A DNA stretch of 64,000 nucleotides from NCBI GenBank assembly GCA_016722465.1, contig JADKJC010000002.1:510501-574500 (forward strand), written 5' to 3'. The notes under the pieces were generated by a model, which saw nothing but the letters and a program-made list of their open reading frames with translations, was not told where the DNA came from and made no database searches. Position numbers and translations under genes: made by a program. Position 1 is the stretch's first letter; every line of letters begins with the position of its first letter. Below, piece after piece: positions 27,789 to 36,604 of this stretch. This stretch comes from Chitinophagaceae bacterium. GTDB taxonomy: Bacteria; Bacteroidota; Bacteroidia; Chitinophagales; Chitinophagaceae.

Positions 27789-28294
27789 TTTCACACAAAG
27801 GAAACTACGAATACAAAGTAAACAACGAAACCTAATACGTATTAATAATTCTTTTTATTCCATCTTTTAATAAAACCACATTAAAGTTTATTAAAAGGCC
27901 GAGCTTTAAATTAGTTAGCTTTAAATAAGTCTGCACCTGCTTGTAATGAATATCAGCCAAAGCTTCTACTGACTTAAATTCTACCAACAATTTATTTTCA
28001 ATAATCAAATCTGCTCTAAAGCCAGCATCCAGCTTTATTGTTTCATGGATAAGTGGAATTGCCTTCTGCCTTTCATAAAAAGAACTCTCCTTGCTCCATT
28101 CAAAACAAAAAATTTCTTCATAAACACTTTCAAATAACCCAGGGCCGTACAACTTATGAATTCTAAAACATACATCCAGCACTAACTTCGCCAATTCATT
28201 TTCCCGCTGTATATTCTGATCGTTCATTTATTTAACTTTCAATAATTCACAACAACCGTTGTTGCCGTTGCCTGCGTTGCAACGTTGTGTGAAA
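27789..28294. mobile_element. Candidate small mobile unit around the GxxExxY gene
   Basis: The 10-mer TTTCACACAA occurs at 27789-27798 and, inverted, at 28285-28294, bracketing one gene that interrupts the nuo operon. The right flank also holds a CAACG-rich palindromic tract (28246-28293). There is no transposase. Insertion as a unit is inference from the boundaries and from the gene's absence in standard nuo operons. Confidence 0.4.
27832..28227 (-). CDS. GxxExxY-family protein
   Basis: A complete 131-residue member of the GxxExxY family. The name motif is GLFESVYEE (residues 29-37), preceded by VCFRIHKLYGP. The core then shows the nuclease-like order EFKS (VEFKSVEALADIHYKQVQTYLKL), with conserved acidic and lysine residues resembling a PD-(D/E)XK fold: ADLIIENKLLVEFKS. 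Proteins of this family are common, scattered and often inserted in Bacteroidota genomes, and their function is not established. The gene is more AT-rich than its nuo neighbours and sits between nuoF and nuoG, with 70 and about 50 bases on either side. Confidence 0.85.
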   Translation of the reverse strand: MNDQNIQRENELAKLVLDVCFRIHKLYGPGLFESVYEEIFCFEWSKESSFYERQKAIPLIHETIKLDAGFRADLIIENKLLVEFKSVEALADIHYKQVQTYLKLTNLKLGLLINFNVVLLKDGIKRIINTY

Positions 28295-28297
28295 CCT

Positions 28298-29653
28298 TTA
28301 TGCACTCGCCGGCACATGAACCGGATCTGCATAATGTGCCAATCCATAATTCCTCAGCAGGCAGGCATTCGGATTCAATACATGCCATTCAAACTCATCC
28401 CTGAAATGCCTGATGGCTGCTGCTACCGGCCAGGCCGCTGCATCACCCAACGGGCAAATCGTATTGCCTTCAATCTTTCTCTGGATATCCCACAACAGGT
28501 CGATGTCTTTCATCTCTCCTTTGCCACTATCGATCTTCTTTAAAATCCTTTCCATCCAGCCGGTTCCTTCACGGCAGGGACTACATTGTCCGCAGCTTTC
28601 ATGGTGATAGAATCTTGCCAGCGTCATCGTATGTTTTACCACACACTGGTCTTCATCCAGCACAATAAAACCGCCACTACCCATCATGGTACCGGTTGCA
28701 AAACCTCCATCAGCAAGGCTTTCGTAGTTCATCATCCTTTTCTCACCCTTCGCTGTTGTCAACAATAAATTGGCAGGAAGAATGGGAACAGAAGAACCGC
28801 CCGGGATGCAGGCTTTTAATCTTTTACCATTGGGTATGCCGCCACAATATTCATCGCTGAAAATAAATTCTTCTACAGAAATGGTCATATCAATTTCATA
28901 AACACCCGGCTTATTGATATTGCCGCAGGCAGAAATTAATTTTGTACCGGTTGATTTGCCTATACCAATCTTTGCGTATTCTTCTCCACCGTCATTGATA
29001 ATGGGAACAACCGCTGCGATCGTTTCTACATTATTCACCACAGTCGGCCTTTCCCATACGCCTTTTACCGCAGGGAATGGTGGTTTGATCCTTGGGTTGC
29101 CACGTTTGCCTTCCAGTGATTCGATAAGGGCAGTTTCTTCGCCGCAGATATAAGCGCCAGCGCCACGCTGTACATAAATCTCACAATCGAAGCCAGTACC
29201 CAATATATTTTTACCAAGAAAACCATTTTGTTTTGCTTCAGCAATAGCCTCTTCTAGAATATCGGTGATCCAGGCATATTCACCACGGATATAAATATAA
29301 CTGACGTTACTACCCAGCGCAAAAGATGAAACGATCATTCCTTCGATGAGGTAATGCGGAATGAATTCCATCAGGTACCTGTCTTTGAAAGTGCCGGGCT
29401 CGCTTTCATCAGCATTCACCACTAAGTGACGTGGCACGCCTTCGGGCTTTGCAATAAAACTCCATTTTAAACCGGTAGGAAAACCAGCGCCGCCACGGCC
29501 ACGCAGGCCGCTCTTCTTCACTTCCTCCACAATATCTGCGGGCGACATTTTAAATGCCTTTTCCACGCTGCGGTAACCGCCTTCACGGCGATACACTTCG
29601 TAGCTGCGGATGCCCGGAACATGTGCGTTTGCTAATAATAATTTTTTACCCAT
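28298..29653 (-). CDS. nuoF: NADH-quinone oxidoreductase subunit F
   Basis: The 451-residue NuoF oxidises NADH. Sequence shows the FMN/NADH-binding glycine-rich segments GLRGRGGAGFPTGLKW and GAGAYICGEETALIESLEGKRGNPRIKPPFPA, and near the C-terminus the 4Fe-4S N3 ligands in SCGQCSPCREGTGWM together with the late CPLGDAAAWP cysteine. Length and order match the family. The gene follows nuoE, with a short spacer that contains a tiny ORF. It precedes the GxxExxY gene by 70 bases. Confidence 0.95.
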   Translation of the reverse strand: MGKKLLLANAHVPGIRSYEVYRREGGYRSVEKAFKMSPADIVEEVKKSGLRGRGGAGFPTGLKWSFIAKPEGVPRHLVVNADESEPGTFKDRYLMEFIPHYLIEGMIVSSFALGSNVSYIYIRGEYAWITDILEEAIAEAKQNGFLGKNILGTGFDCEIYVQRGAGAYICGEETALIESLEGKRGNPRIKPPFPAVKGVWERPTVVNNVETIAAVVPIINDGGEEYAKIGIGKSTGTKLISACGNINKPGVYEIDMTISVEEFIFSDEYCGGIPNGKRLKACIPGGSSVPILPANLLLTTAKGEKRMMNYESLADGGFATGTMMGSGGFIVLDEDQCVVKHTMTLARFYHHESCGQCSPCREGTGWMERILKKIDSGKGEMKDIDLLWDIQRKIEGNTICPLGDAAAWPVAAAIRHFRDEFEWHVLNPNACLLRNYGLAHYADPVHVPASA

Positions 29654-29723
29654 CTATAATATGCACTGCACTTTCAATTTAGACCATCCAGAAGCTTGTG
29701 GCCTTCAAGTTCACTAAATTCCG

Positions 29724-29813
29724 CTAAGCTACTGCCACATCTACTAAAAGTTCACTCGTCTTTTCAGATTTGCGGTGTTCTTTTACTTTTAATATAGCAT
29801 TGGTAATACCCAT
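29724..29813 (-). CDS. Tiny ORF between nuoE and nuoF, possibly degenerate
   Basis: The ATG at 29813 follows the nuoE stop with no gap. The 29-residue frame reads MGITNAILKVKEHRKSEK then TSELLVDVAVA. A single-base shift near 29728 would extend it by SLAEFSELEGHKLLDGLN to a stop at 29674, about 46 residues. The opening is loosely similar to retropepsin-like proteases (LVDxGA), but the catalytic motif is absent. It may be a small gene or a relic. Confidence 0.25.
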   Translation of the reverse strand: MGITNAILKVKEHRKSEKTSELLVDVAVA

Positions 29814-30305
29814 TTAATTTGCTTTTGCCCTGCATTCTTCAATGATCGCATCTACTTTTTCTTTTGTGAGATGTTCCCTGTAATGTTTACCCAACTGCAT
29901 CATTGGCGCATAGCCACAAGCTCCTAAACATTCCACCGCCTTTAAAGTAAACATCCCGTCCGCTGTTGTTTCCCCTACTTTGATATTCAGTTTCTCTTTG
30001 ATATAATCAATGATATTATCACTACCGTTCAGCATACATGGCCCGGTTTGGCAAACTTCAAACATATATTTGCCAACAGGTTTTAAATTGTACATACTGT
30101 AAAAGCTGGCTACTTCATATACTTCTATTGGTTCGATACTCAGGAGTGTAGCCACGTAATCCATTACCGGCACATCCAGCCAGCCACCAAATTCTTCCTG
30201 TGCCAAATGCAGCACGGGCAGCAACGCACTTTTTTGCTTACCCTGCGGATAGCGTTGAATTATCTTTTCAACTTCAGCTAATTTTTCATCTGAAAATTTC
30301 AACAC
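29814..30305 (-). CDS. nuoE: NADH-quinone oxidoreductase subunit E
   Basis: The 163-residue thioredoxin-fold subunit binds the 2Fe-2S cluster N1a. Four ligand cysteines are visible: CQTGPCML (near residue 87) and CLGACGYAP (near 128). The N-terminal helix segment RYPQGKQKSALLPVLHLAQEEFGGWL is characteristic. The reading frame is intact and 81 bases separate it from nuoD; that spacer is very AT-rich. Confidence 0.95.
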   Translation of the reverse strand: MLKFSDEKLAEVEKIIQRYPQGKQKSALLPVLHLAQEEFGGWLDVPVMDYVATLLSIEPIEVYEVASFYSMYNLKPVGKYMFEVCQTGPCMLNGSDNIIDYIKEKLNIKVGETTADGMFTLKAVECLGACGYAPMMQLGKHYREHLTKEKVDAIIEECRAKAN

Positions 30306-30386
30306 GTCTTTTCTATTTTAAATTTTGAGTTTTAAATTTTGAATGTGGTTTAATTTAACATTTAAAATTTATCATTCAACATAATT

Positions 30387-31613
30387 TTAAGCGTCAAGCT
30401 CACCTGCAATCAAATTCAAACTACTCATGGTGATCACCGCATCGCTCAACAAACCACCCGATACCAATTCTGGAAATGCCTGGTAGTAAATGAAGCATGG
30501 CCTGCGGAAATGCAGCCTGTAAGGTGTTCTGCCCCCATCGCTGATCAGGTAAAATCCTAACTCACCATTGGCGCCTTCTACCGAACTGTATAACTCACCG
30601 GCAGGAATATCCGTTTCACCCATTATGATTTTGAAATGGTAGATCAGTGCTTCCATTTTGGTGTACACATCCTTTTTCTCAGGTAAATAATACGCAGGTG
30701 AATCAGCATGAAATACTTCGGCTTCTGCGCCTTTGAACTCCTGCACTTTTTTGTAGGCATCACCAATCAGTTTCAGGCTCTGCCACATTTCTTCATTACG
30801 CACCAGGAAACGGTCGTAGGTATCACCGGTAGTGCCAACCGGCACACTGAATTCAAAATCTTCGTAACTGCTGTAAGGTGAGTGAACACGTACATCATAA
30901 TCAACACCGGCGGCCCTCAGGTTAGGACCAGTAAACCCGTAGTTCAATGCCCTTTCCCCGCTGATTGGACCGCAACCAATGGTGCGTTCCATAAAAATGC
31001 GGTTGCGGTTGAACAGGTTTTCAAACTCTTTTAATACAGCAGGATATTCCTTTAAGAATTTTTCGAGTTTTTCAAACGCTGTATTTGTGAAATTCCTTTC
31101 AAAACCGCCAATACGCCCAATATTAGTAGTAAGGCGGGAGCCACATACTTCTTCATATATTTCATAAATTAATTCACGGTATTGCATCAGGTATAAGAAC
31201 CCCGAGAAAGCGCCGCTATCCACCCCTACAATAGAATTACAGATCAGGTGATCGGCGATCCTTGCCAACTCCATGATGATGATGCGTAAATAATCAACCC
31301 TTTTAGGTAGCTGAACTTTCAGCAATCTTTCGCAGGTGATATGCCAGCCCATATTGTTGATGGGAGAAGAACAGTAATTCAACCTGTCGGTGATGGGAGT
31401 GATCTGGTACAGTGGCCTTCTTTCAGCCAGTTTTTCAAAAGCACGGTGAATATAGCCAACTGTTGATACAGCAGACATGATCCTTTCACCATCCATCTCT
31501 AAAATATTCTGAAAAACGCCATGCGTAGCCGGATGCGTTGGCCCAAGATTAAGTGTGGTGGTCTGCTTTTCCAGTGAACCTTCCGGCAGTAAAATATGTT
31601 CCGATTGAGCCAT
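30387..31613 (-). CDS. nuoD: NADH-quinone oxidoreductase subunit D
   Basis: The 408-residue 49-kDa homologue lines the quinone-binding site. Conserved pieces are LNLGPTHPATHGVFQNILEMDGE (quinone-site histidine in HPATHG), GYIHRAFEKLAE, ELARIADHLICNS and the C-terminal MGETDIPAGELYSSVEGANGELGFYLISDGG. Length and motifs are complete, with no [NiFe] cysteines, as expected for complex I. The start MAQSEHILLPEGS lies 18 bases after leader element B. Confidence 0.95.
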   Translation of the reverse strand: MAQSEHILLPEGSLEKQTTTLNLGPTHPATHGVFQNILEMDGERIMSAVSTVGYIHRAFEKLAERRPLYQITPITDRLNYCSSPINNMGWHITCERLLKVQLPKRVDYLRIIIMELARIADHLICNSIVGVDSGAFSGFLYLMQYRELIYEIYEEVCGSRLTTNIGRIGGFERNFTNTAFEKLEKFLKEYPAVLKEFENLFNRNRIFMERTIGCGPISGERALNYGFTGPNLRAAGVDYDVRVHSPYSSYEDFEFSVPVGTTGDTYDRFLVRNEEMWQSLKLIGDAYKKVQEFKGAEAEVFHADSPAYYLPEKKDVYTKMEALIYHFKIIMGETDIPAGELYSSVEGANGELGFYLISDGGRTPYRLHFRRPCFIYYQAFPELVSGGLLSDAVITMSSLNLIAGELDA

Positions 31614-31631
31614 TAATACGTATTTTTTTGT

Positions 31632-31680
31632 TACCAGCTTTTATCTTTAGTCTACATCGTTGTGCCACCCACTTGTACTT
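31632..31680 (-). repeat. Dispersed leader element, copy B (before nuoD)
   Basis: On the minus strand it reads AAGTACAAGTGGGTGGCACA, ACGATGTAG, then AAAGATAAAAGCTGGTAAC. It matches copies A and C over about 45 bases and lies in the nuoC-nuoD gap, 18 bases before the nuoD start. Confidence 0.55.
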
Positions 31681-31699
31681 TCCCACATCTGTCATCAAC

Positions 31700-32203
31700 C
31701 TACCTTCCAAACATCTCGTCATCCTTATCAATCCTTGTCTGGTCTTCCAGTGGAAACTCTTTGCGCATAGGGAAGTAATCCATTTCATCTACATTCAATA
31801 TTCTTCTCAGGTTTGGATGGCCCACAAAATTCACCCCAAAGAAATCATAGGTTTCCCTTTCCATAAAATTGGCAGACTGGTACAGGGCAGTAGCGCTATA
31901 AACATCCGGTGTTTGTATATCGGTGAAAACTTTGAAACGTATCCTTACATTATCCACCAGGTTGTGCAGGTGGTACACCACCGCCAGTTCAGCGCCGGTT
32001 TTTTCAGGATAATGAACAGCCTGCAGGTCGGTAAGAAATTGGAACCTTAGTGTTTCATCATCATACAGGAATTGCAATATTTTCAAATTAAGGTCTTTGG
32101 GAGCAGTAAAGGTAAGCATGCCATAAGGCTCCTGCCAGTTGGTAAGAGCATCTCCAAATTTCTCCGTTAGTTTTTGTTGTATTGCTTCGTTAGTCAATAA
32201 CAT
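31700..32203 (-). CDS. nuoC: NADH-quinone oxidoreductase subunit C
   Basis: The start is placed at the ATG at 32203 (MLLTNEAIQQKLTEKFG), since upstream in-frame codons form a low-complexity extension. The 167-residue product matches the 30-kDa subunit: LTDLQAVHYPEKTGAELAVVYHLHNL, the region around TALYQSANFMERETYDFFGVNFVGHPNLRRILN, and FPLEDQTR. It contacts NuoD and NuoB near the quinone end of the peripheral arm. Not fused to nuoD. Confidence 0.93.
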   Translation of the reverse strand: MLLTNEAIQQKLTEKFGDALTNWQEPYGMLTFTAPKDLNLKILQFLYDDETLRFQFLTDLQAVHYPEKTGAELAVVYHLHNLVDNVRIRFKVFTDIQTPDVYSATALYQSANFMERETYDFFGVNFVGHPNLRRILNVDEMDYFPMRKEFPLEDQTRIDKDDEMFGR

Positions 32204-32286
32204 TTCTATATTGTTGAATGGTTGCATTGCTGAATTGTTGCAGTGCTTTATCAATCAGCCATAAAGCAATTGAACAATGCAATATT

Positions 32287-32850
32287 TTATTGTATTCCGT
32301 AGGCTTCCATCAATTCCCTGTATTTTTCACCGTTCCTTCTTCTCAAACTTTCATCTCCTACCAGCTCCTGTATCTTCATAAATCCATCGATGATGGCTTC
32401 CGGCCTTGGAGGGCAACCTGGTACATACACATCTACCGGGATTACCTGGTCAATTCCCTGCAGCACAGAATAGGTATCAAAAATACCACCACTACAGGCA
32501 CAGGCGCCCACGGATAATACCCAACGTGGTTCTGCCATCTGCAAATACACCTGCCTCAGTACCGGGCCCATTTTTTTAGAGATGGTTCCCATCACCATCA
32601 GCAGGTCGCACTGGCGTGGAGAAAAACTCATACGCTCAGCACCAAACCTGGCAATATCGTAATGGCTGGCAGCCGTGGCCATAAATTCAATACCACAACA
32701 ACTGGTTGCAAAAGGCAAAGGCCAGATAGAATTTTTACGGGCAAGACCTACCACTTTTTCCAGCGAAGTAGCCATAAAGCCGTCCCCCATCATTCCTTCC
32801 GGAGGTTCTACTGTTTTTATCCTGGCATTATATTGTACGGGACGTGACAT
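32287..32850 (-). CDS. nuoB: NADH-quinone oxidoreductase subunit B
   Basis: The start is the ATG at 32850 ([13 protein letters not shown]); upstream in-frame codons encode an AT-rich leader. The 187-residue protein binds cluster N2, the last before quinone. The adjacent cysteine pair is seen in [22 protein letters not shown], followed by [25 protein letters not shown], then [22 protein letters not shown] and [11 protein letters not shown], all four ligands present. Complete and unbroken. Confidence 0.95.
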   Translation of the reverse strand: MSRPVQYNARIKTVEPPEGMMGDGFMATSLEKVVGLARKNSIWPLPFATSCCGIEFMATAASHYDIARFGAERMSFSPRQCDLLMVMGTISKKMGPVLRQVYLQMAEPRWVLSVGACACSGGIFDTYSVLQGIDQVIPVDVYVPGCPPRPEAIIDGFMKIQELVGDESLRRRNGEKYRELMEAYGIQ

Positions 32851-32998
32851 ATTGCTATTTTGAATGTTGTATTTTAAATACTGAATTAAGAACCGCTTCT
32901 TTAGCATTTAAAACATAATCCTCGATATTAAGTTCAAAAACATCTTATTAAAAACAAAACCACCCTAAATGCTGAACCTAAACATTTAAAACAACCTC

Positions 32999-33394
32999 CT
33001 AATCTTCCCAATCCAAAGCGCCTTTCTTCAATATATAAATAAACCCAGTTATAAACAATCCCACAAACATGGCTACTGCTCCAAAGCCCTGCCAACCCAG
33101 TTGGCGGAAGTTTACTGCATAAGGATAGAAGAAAATTACCTCCACATCAAACAATACAAAGAGGATGGCTACCAAAAAATACTTGATGGCCATGGGCTGT
33201 CTTGCATTGCCCTTTATTTCAATACCGCTTTCAAAATTCTGGAGTTTATCAGTGCCTTTTCTTTTAGGTCCGAAAAAATGGGTCAACCCCATCATAGTTG
33301 CAATAAAGCCGATTGCAAAAAACAACTGAATGCCTATAGGAAGATAATTTTCTGCACTGTTAAGGTTGGTGGCCTGTAATAGGAATTGTTGCAT
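32999..33394 (-). CDS. nuoA: NADH-quinone oxidoreductase subunit A
   Basis: The start is set at the ATG at 33394 (MQQFLLQATNLNS) because the promoter's -7 element overlaps any longer frame. NuoA has three helices; the conserved loop KYFLVAILFVLFDVEVIFFYPYAV contains the FDVEVxFxYP signature, and the upstream ESGIEIKGNARQ block matches the matrix-side loop. It heads the nuo operon. About 150 bases to nuoB hold AT-rich spacer only. Confidence 0.95.
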   Translation of the reverse strand: MQQFLLQATNLNSAENYLPIGIQLFFAIGFIATMMGLTHFFGPKRKGTDKLQNFESGIEIKGNARQPMAIKYFLVAILFVLFDVEVIFFYPYAVNFRQLGWQGFGAVAMFVGLFITGFIYILKKGALDWED

Positions 33395-33398
33395 GCAG

Positions 33399-33429
33399 CA
33401 AAAATAAGACAGCGATATCAAAAAACAAC
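33399..33429 (-). promoter_or_regulatory. Promoter of the nuo operon, possibly leaderless
   Basis: On the minus strand TTG, 20 bases, then TATTTTTG matches the Bacteroidota consensus (TTG, N19-21, TAnnTTTG) exactly. The -7 element ends only 4 bases before the nuoA ATG at 33394, so transcription should begin at or next to the start codon. Confidence 0.65.
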
Positions 33430-33440
33430 TGGTAATTTAA

Positions 33441-33475
33441 AAAAGAAAGTCCCTGCTTTATTGAAACAGGGACTG
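33441..33475 (-). terminator. Terminator after the TPR gene
   Basis: On the minus strand AGTCCCTG and CAGGGACT form an 8-bp stem with an 11-base loop, followed by TTTCTTTTTT. It isolates the tonB2-TPR operon from nuoA. Confidence 0.8.
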
Positions 33476-33501
33476 ATTGATATCATTTAGCTTTTATCGA
33501 T

Positions 33502-35209
33502 TTATTTAGATGCTTTTGGGGCAGTGCCTTTTGTGCCTCCCGCTGGTTTTGTACCGGGAGCATTTTGTTTTGGTTGCTTTGGTGCAGGTGCATTAAAGTT
33601 CATAGAAGCAATGGTTGTTTTATTACCGGCAGTTTCTGCATCACTGGGATCCAGAGACAGCACTTTATCGCAATAACTCAGGGCCGCTGCCTTGTCTTTT
33701 TTTATATACTGAATACACCACAAAATATTTGTAACTGCCGATTAACTGATTTTTATACTTTATGCTATCGGTAAGTCCCACCTGGATGGTTTTTTCAAAA
33801 GCCGGGTTGGCAAGAGCCTGTTCGAGCGTGGAATCGATTGCCCAATTGGCTTTTCCTATCATGTAATAACCAAAAGCGTCATCAGCAAACTTCTGTGTAT
33901 AAATATTAAACACGTTGATGGAAGAAATGTATTCACCGGAACGGAAGTAATTATAACCGGCATTATAAAGGTCTGTTTTCCTAACATCTTTCTTTACACT
34001 AACGATCTTATTATACCAGTCTGCTGCTTCTTTATATTTCTTCTGACCATCATAGTAAGATGACATTACTTTTAAAATATCCACTTTGCCCTTTTCAGTA
34101 CTATCCAATGCGGCAGCTTTGTCGATATTCAAGCCTGCAATTGAATCATTTCCCGGAAATTTCAGCAATATCTTGGCATAGGTTTGCCAGTCGGTAGCAC
34201 CGATTTTTTCTGGTTTCTGTTTTTGAAAATAGGTTTCAAATTGCGTTTTTGCATTTACCGAATCGCCGAGCCTGTCATAAGCATAAGCGATAAGTCCATA
34301 TAAATTTGGATAAGGATTTTCGCCTTTCAGGCAATCTTCAGAACTTTTAATACAATCTGCAAACAGGCCCTGTGCATATTTCATGGAAGCCCTGTAGTAA
34401 CAATCCTTAGGATCGTTGTCTGCATTGGCTAAATATTTCTCCAGGTACTCTGCCGATCTGTTTACATCTGTCAGGTAATAGTACTGGTACAGATTCTCAT
34501 ACACCGGGGCGTACTTAGTATCCTTTGCAATCGCATCGTTATAATACCTCAAGTATATTTCTTCCTGTGTTCTTCCCTGTGACTGGTAGATCTTTCCTAT
34601 GCGGAAAGAGGACCTTGCATAAGTGGGTACCAATTCCAGTGCAGTTTCATAAGCTGTTTGTGCAGGACCGCCCTGTAATAATTTTTTATATGCATCACCA
34701 AGATTGGCCCATACATCCGGATCTTTCATATTCTTTAAAGTTGTAGCCAGCTTCAATTTTTCAACTGCATAATCAGCATCTCCTTTATCCGCATTTACGT
34801 TGGCAAAGCCAATTGCATTGAGTACTGCTGCATTTTTACTTTGACTGATGCTGAGGGCTGTTTCAAACCGGGCCCTGGCATCCTGTGTTTTACCTTCCAG
34901 CAACTCCACATGCCCCATACCGGCCAGCAATAAAGCGCTGTTGCTGTTATTCATCAGTGTTTTTTGATATAGAGCTTTAGCACCTGGAAGATCTGGCTTG
35001 TCATCAGACAGGATCATGACCTGCCCTAACCAGTATACGGCATCCAGGTTATTGGGATCGGCTGCCACTAATTTCTGGAATGCTTCAGTAGCACTTTGGT
35101 GCCTCTCATAGTACAGGAATTTTTTTCCTTCCTCAAGTGTTTGTGATTTTAAAACCCCGGAAAGAAACAAAGCGGCAAAAAACAGCAACCCCGATTTTAA
35201 CTTGTTCAT
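33502..35209 (-). CDS. Tetratricopeptide-repeat protein, with a frameshift in an A run
   Basis: The long frame from 35209 begins with a signal peptide ending in VLKSQ and carries several TPRs, for example ATEAFQKLVAADPNNLDAVYWLG and PAQTAYETALELVPTYARSSFRIGKI. It loses frame in the AAAAAAA run near 33708. The next frame continues as KKDKAAALSYCDKVLSLDPSD, a final TPR helix, and ends in a proline/alanine/lysine tail (KPAGGTKGTAPKASK). Removing one A gives 568 residues. It is the last gene of an operon with TonB, a small membrane protein and a PstS-like lipoprotein, a set that often occurs together in Bacteroidota. Location is probably periplasmic. Function is unknown. Confidence 0.88.
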
Positions 35210-35271
35210 TTTATTTGTGATTTAAGACTTTACAATGATATTAATTTTACCAGCAATCTCACAGAAAAAAA

Positions 35272-36228
35272 TTATTCTTTTTTCAATTTTTCATTTACGA
35301 TCACATTCCGCACATTAAATGACATTCTTCCCGGCTGCAGGTAAGCCCTTCTAAAAATCAACTGCCCTCTTTCGTATTGCAGAAAACCTGCCAATCCTGA
35401 TCCGAGTCCTGAATAATTTTCTTTCAATATATAATACAATCCACGTACCAAAGGGTAACGCCTGGTCATAATGCCCGCCTGTGTTGGTTTTATATATGGC
35501 GAATCTACACAGAGCTCACATTTTACATACGCTATTTTTACTTTTCTTAACATATTGACCTGTGCTGTGTCTTCGGGGTTGCCTATCCAGCTTATACCTA
35601 CAAAACCAATAGCATTTTCATCTGATGCAACATAGTCCAGTACTTCTTTACTGTTCTTAACAGCCTGCACCCTGTTGTTATCAAACTTTTTTCCTTTTAA
35701 TATACTGTCCATTGCAAAGCGAATGGTACTGGTTGCATTCAATCCATCAAACACCACTTTCTTATTACTGACTCCGCCAGTAAGCAGTTGCTGCAATTGC
35801 TGCAATGAAAAAACCGTATCATTACTCCTACTGTTTACTACAACAGCAATGGCATCAGATGCGATCTTTTCACTTCTTGGCACATAATGCAATGTATCGT
35901 CAAAGTACCTTGCCTCCTGAGGTGTAAGCCCCCTGGTAACGATTACCATCCTGGTTGCTGAATCCCTGAACAGGTCTTTTAAACAGTCTGCTTCCGGCTT
36001 ATACACAGCATTGATCTTTGTGCTTGGATAAGAGCCTTCAAAAACCTTTATCTGTTCTTCTATCACCGGCCTGAAAGACTCATCCGCACTTATTTGAATC
36101 GTTCCGCTCGTGAGAGTATCCGGCGGCCCTGCCTGCTTTGCTTCATTACTACAGGCAGCAGTCATTAAACAAACTGAAAGAAATACTGCCAGCCTGAAAA
36201 TCATGTTCCTCACTTTATAACTGTTCAT
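35272..36228 (-). CDS. PstS-like substrate-binding lipoprotein
   Basis: The start MNSYKVRNMIFR at 36228 overlaps the upstream stop as TGATG. A lipoprotein signal peptide ends in MTAAC, where the cysteine is the likely lipidation site. The mature protein has the PBP-like order of phosphate-binding proteins: GTIQISADESFRPVIEEQIKVFEGSYPSTKI, then AIAVVVNSRSNDTVFSLQQLQQLLTG and VLDYVASDENAIGFVGISWIG. Length is about 318 residues. Membership of the TonB operon, with no pst permease genes nearby, argues against classical phosphate import and for a role linked to the Ton complex. The true ligand is unknown. Confidence 0.85.
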   Translation of the reverse strand: MNSYKVRNMIFRLAVFLSVCLMTAACSNEAKQAGPPDTLTSGTIQISADESFRPVIEEQIKVFEGSYPSTKINAVYKPEADCLKDLFRDSATRMVIVTRGLTPQEARYFDDTLHYVPRSEKIASDAIAVVVNSRSNDTVFSLQQLQQLLTGGVSNKKVVFDGLNATSTIRFAMDSILKGKKFDNNRVQAVKNSKEVLDYVASDENAIGFVGISWIGNPEDTAQVNMLRKVKIAYVKCELCVDSPYIKPTQAGIMTRRYPLVRGLYYILKENYSGLGSGLAGFLQYERGQLIFRRAYLQPGRMSFNVRNVIVNEKLKKE

Positions 36229-36485
36229 CAGTCGTTGAAATATTTTTTTTGATAGCCCCTGTAAATCCTGAAACCGCCATACACCCAGCATACCACTGCG
36301 AATATTTTTATCAGCACAGGGTCATACCTGTCTATAAACTCAGCCGTGTAACTTGTAGGGAACATGAAAAAACAACCTGCCAGCACAATAAAGATACCCC
36401 CTCCATAATTACTGATGGTTCGCATTTGGGACATGCCCCGATGCCGTTCACTCATCCTTTTTCTTTCAAATTCTTCCAAAGCCAT
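36228..36485 (-). CDS. Small membrane protein in the TonB operon
   Basis: An 85-residue protein with a charged N-terminus (MALEEFERKRMSERHRGMSQMRT), two membrane helices (GGGIFIVLAGCFFMFPT and PVLIKIFAVVCWVYGGFRIYRG) and a basic end. Its stop overlaps the start of the PstS-like gene by one base. I do not know a named family. The operon position between TonB and the lipoprotein suggests an accessory subunit. Confidence 0.75.
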   Translation of the reverse strand: MALEEFERKRMSERHRGMSQMRTISNYGGGIFIVLAGCFFMFPTSYTAEFIDRYDPVLIKIFAVVCWVYGGFRIYRGYQKKYFND

Positions 36486-36604
36486 TGCAGTTGATCCGTT
36501 TAGTAATTTACCAATTGACTGAAACTGTTTAATAATGTTGCATTGATAAATTGTTAAAATTAATTTTAAAAGGGGCTTACAAATTAATGCATTTATAACA
36601 GAAA

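Noticed and set aside
29724-29813. Retropepsin-like protease start
   Set aside because: Only the opening is loosely similar, the DxGA catalytic motif is absent and the frame ends at 29 residues.
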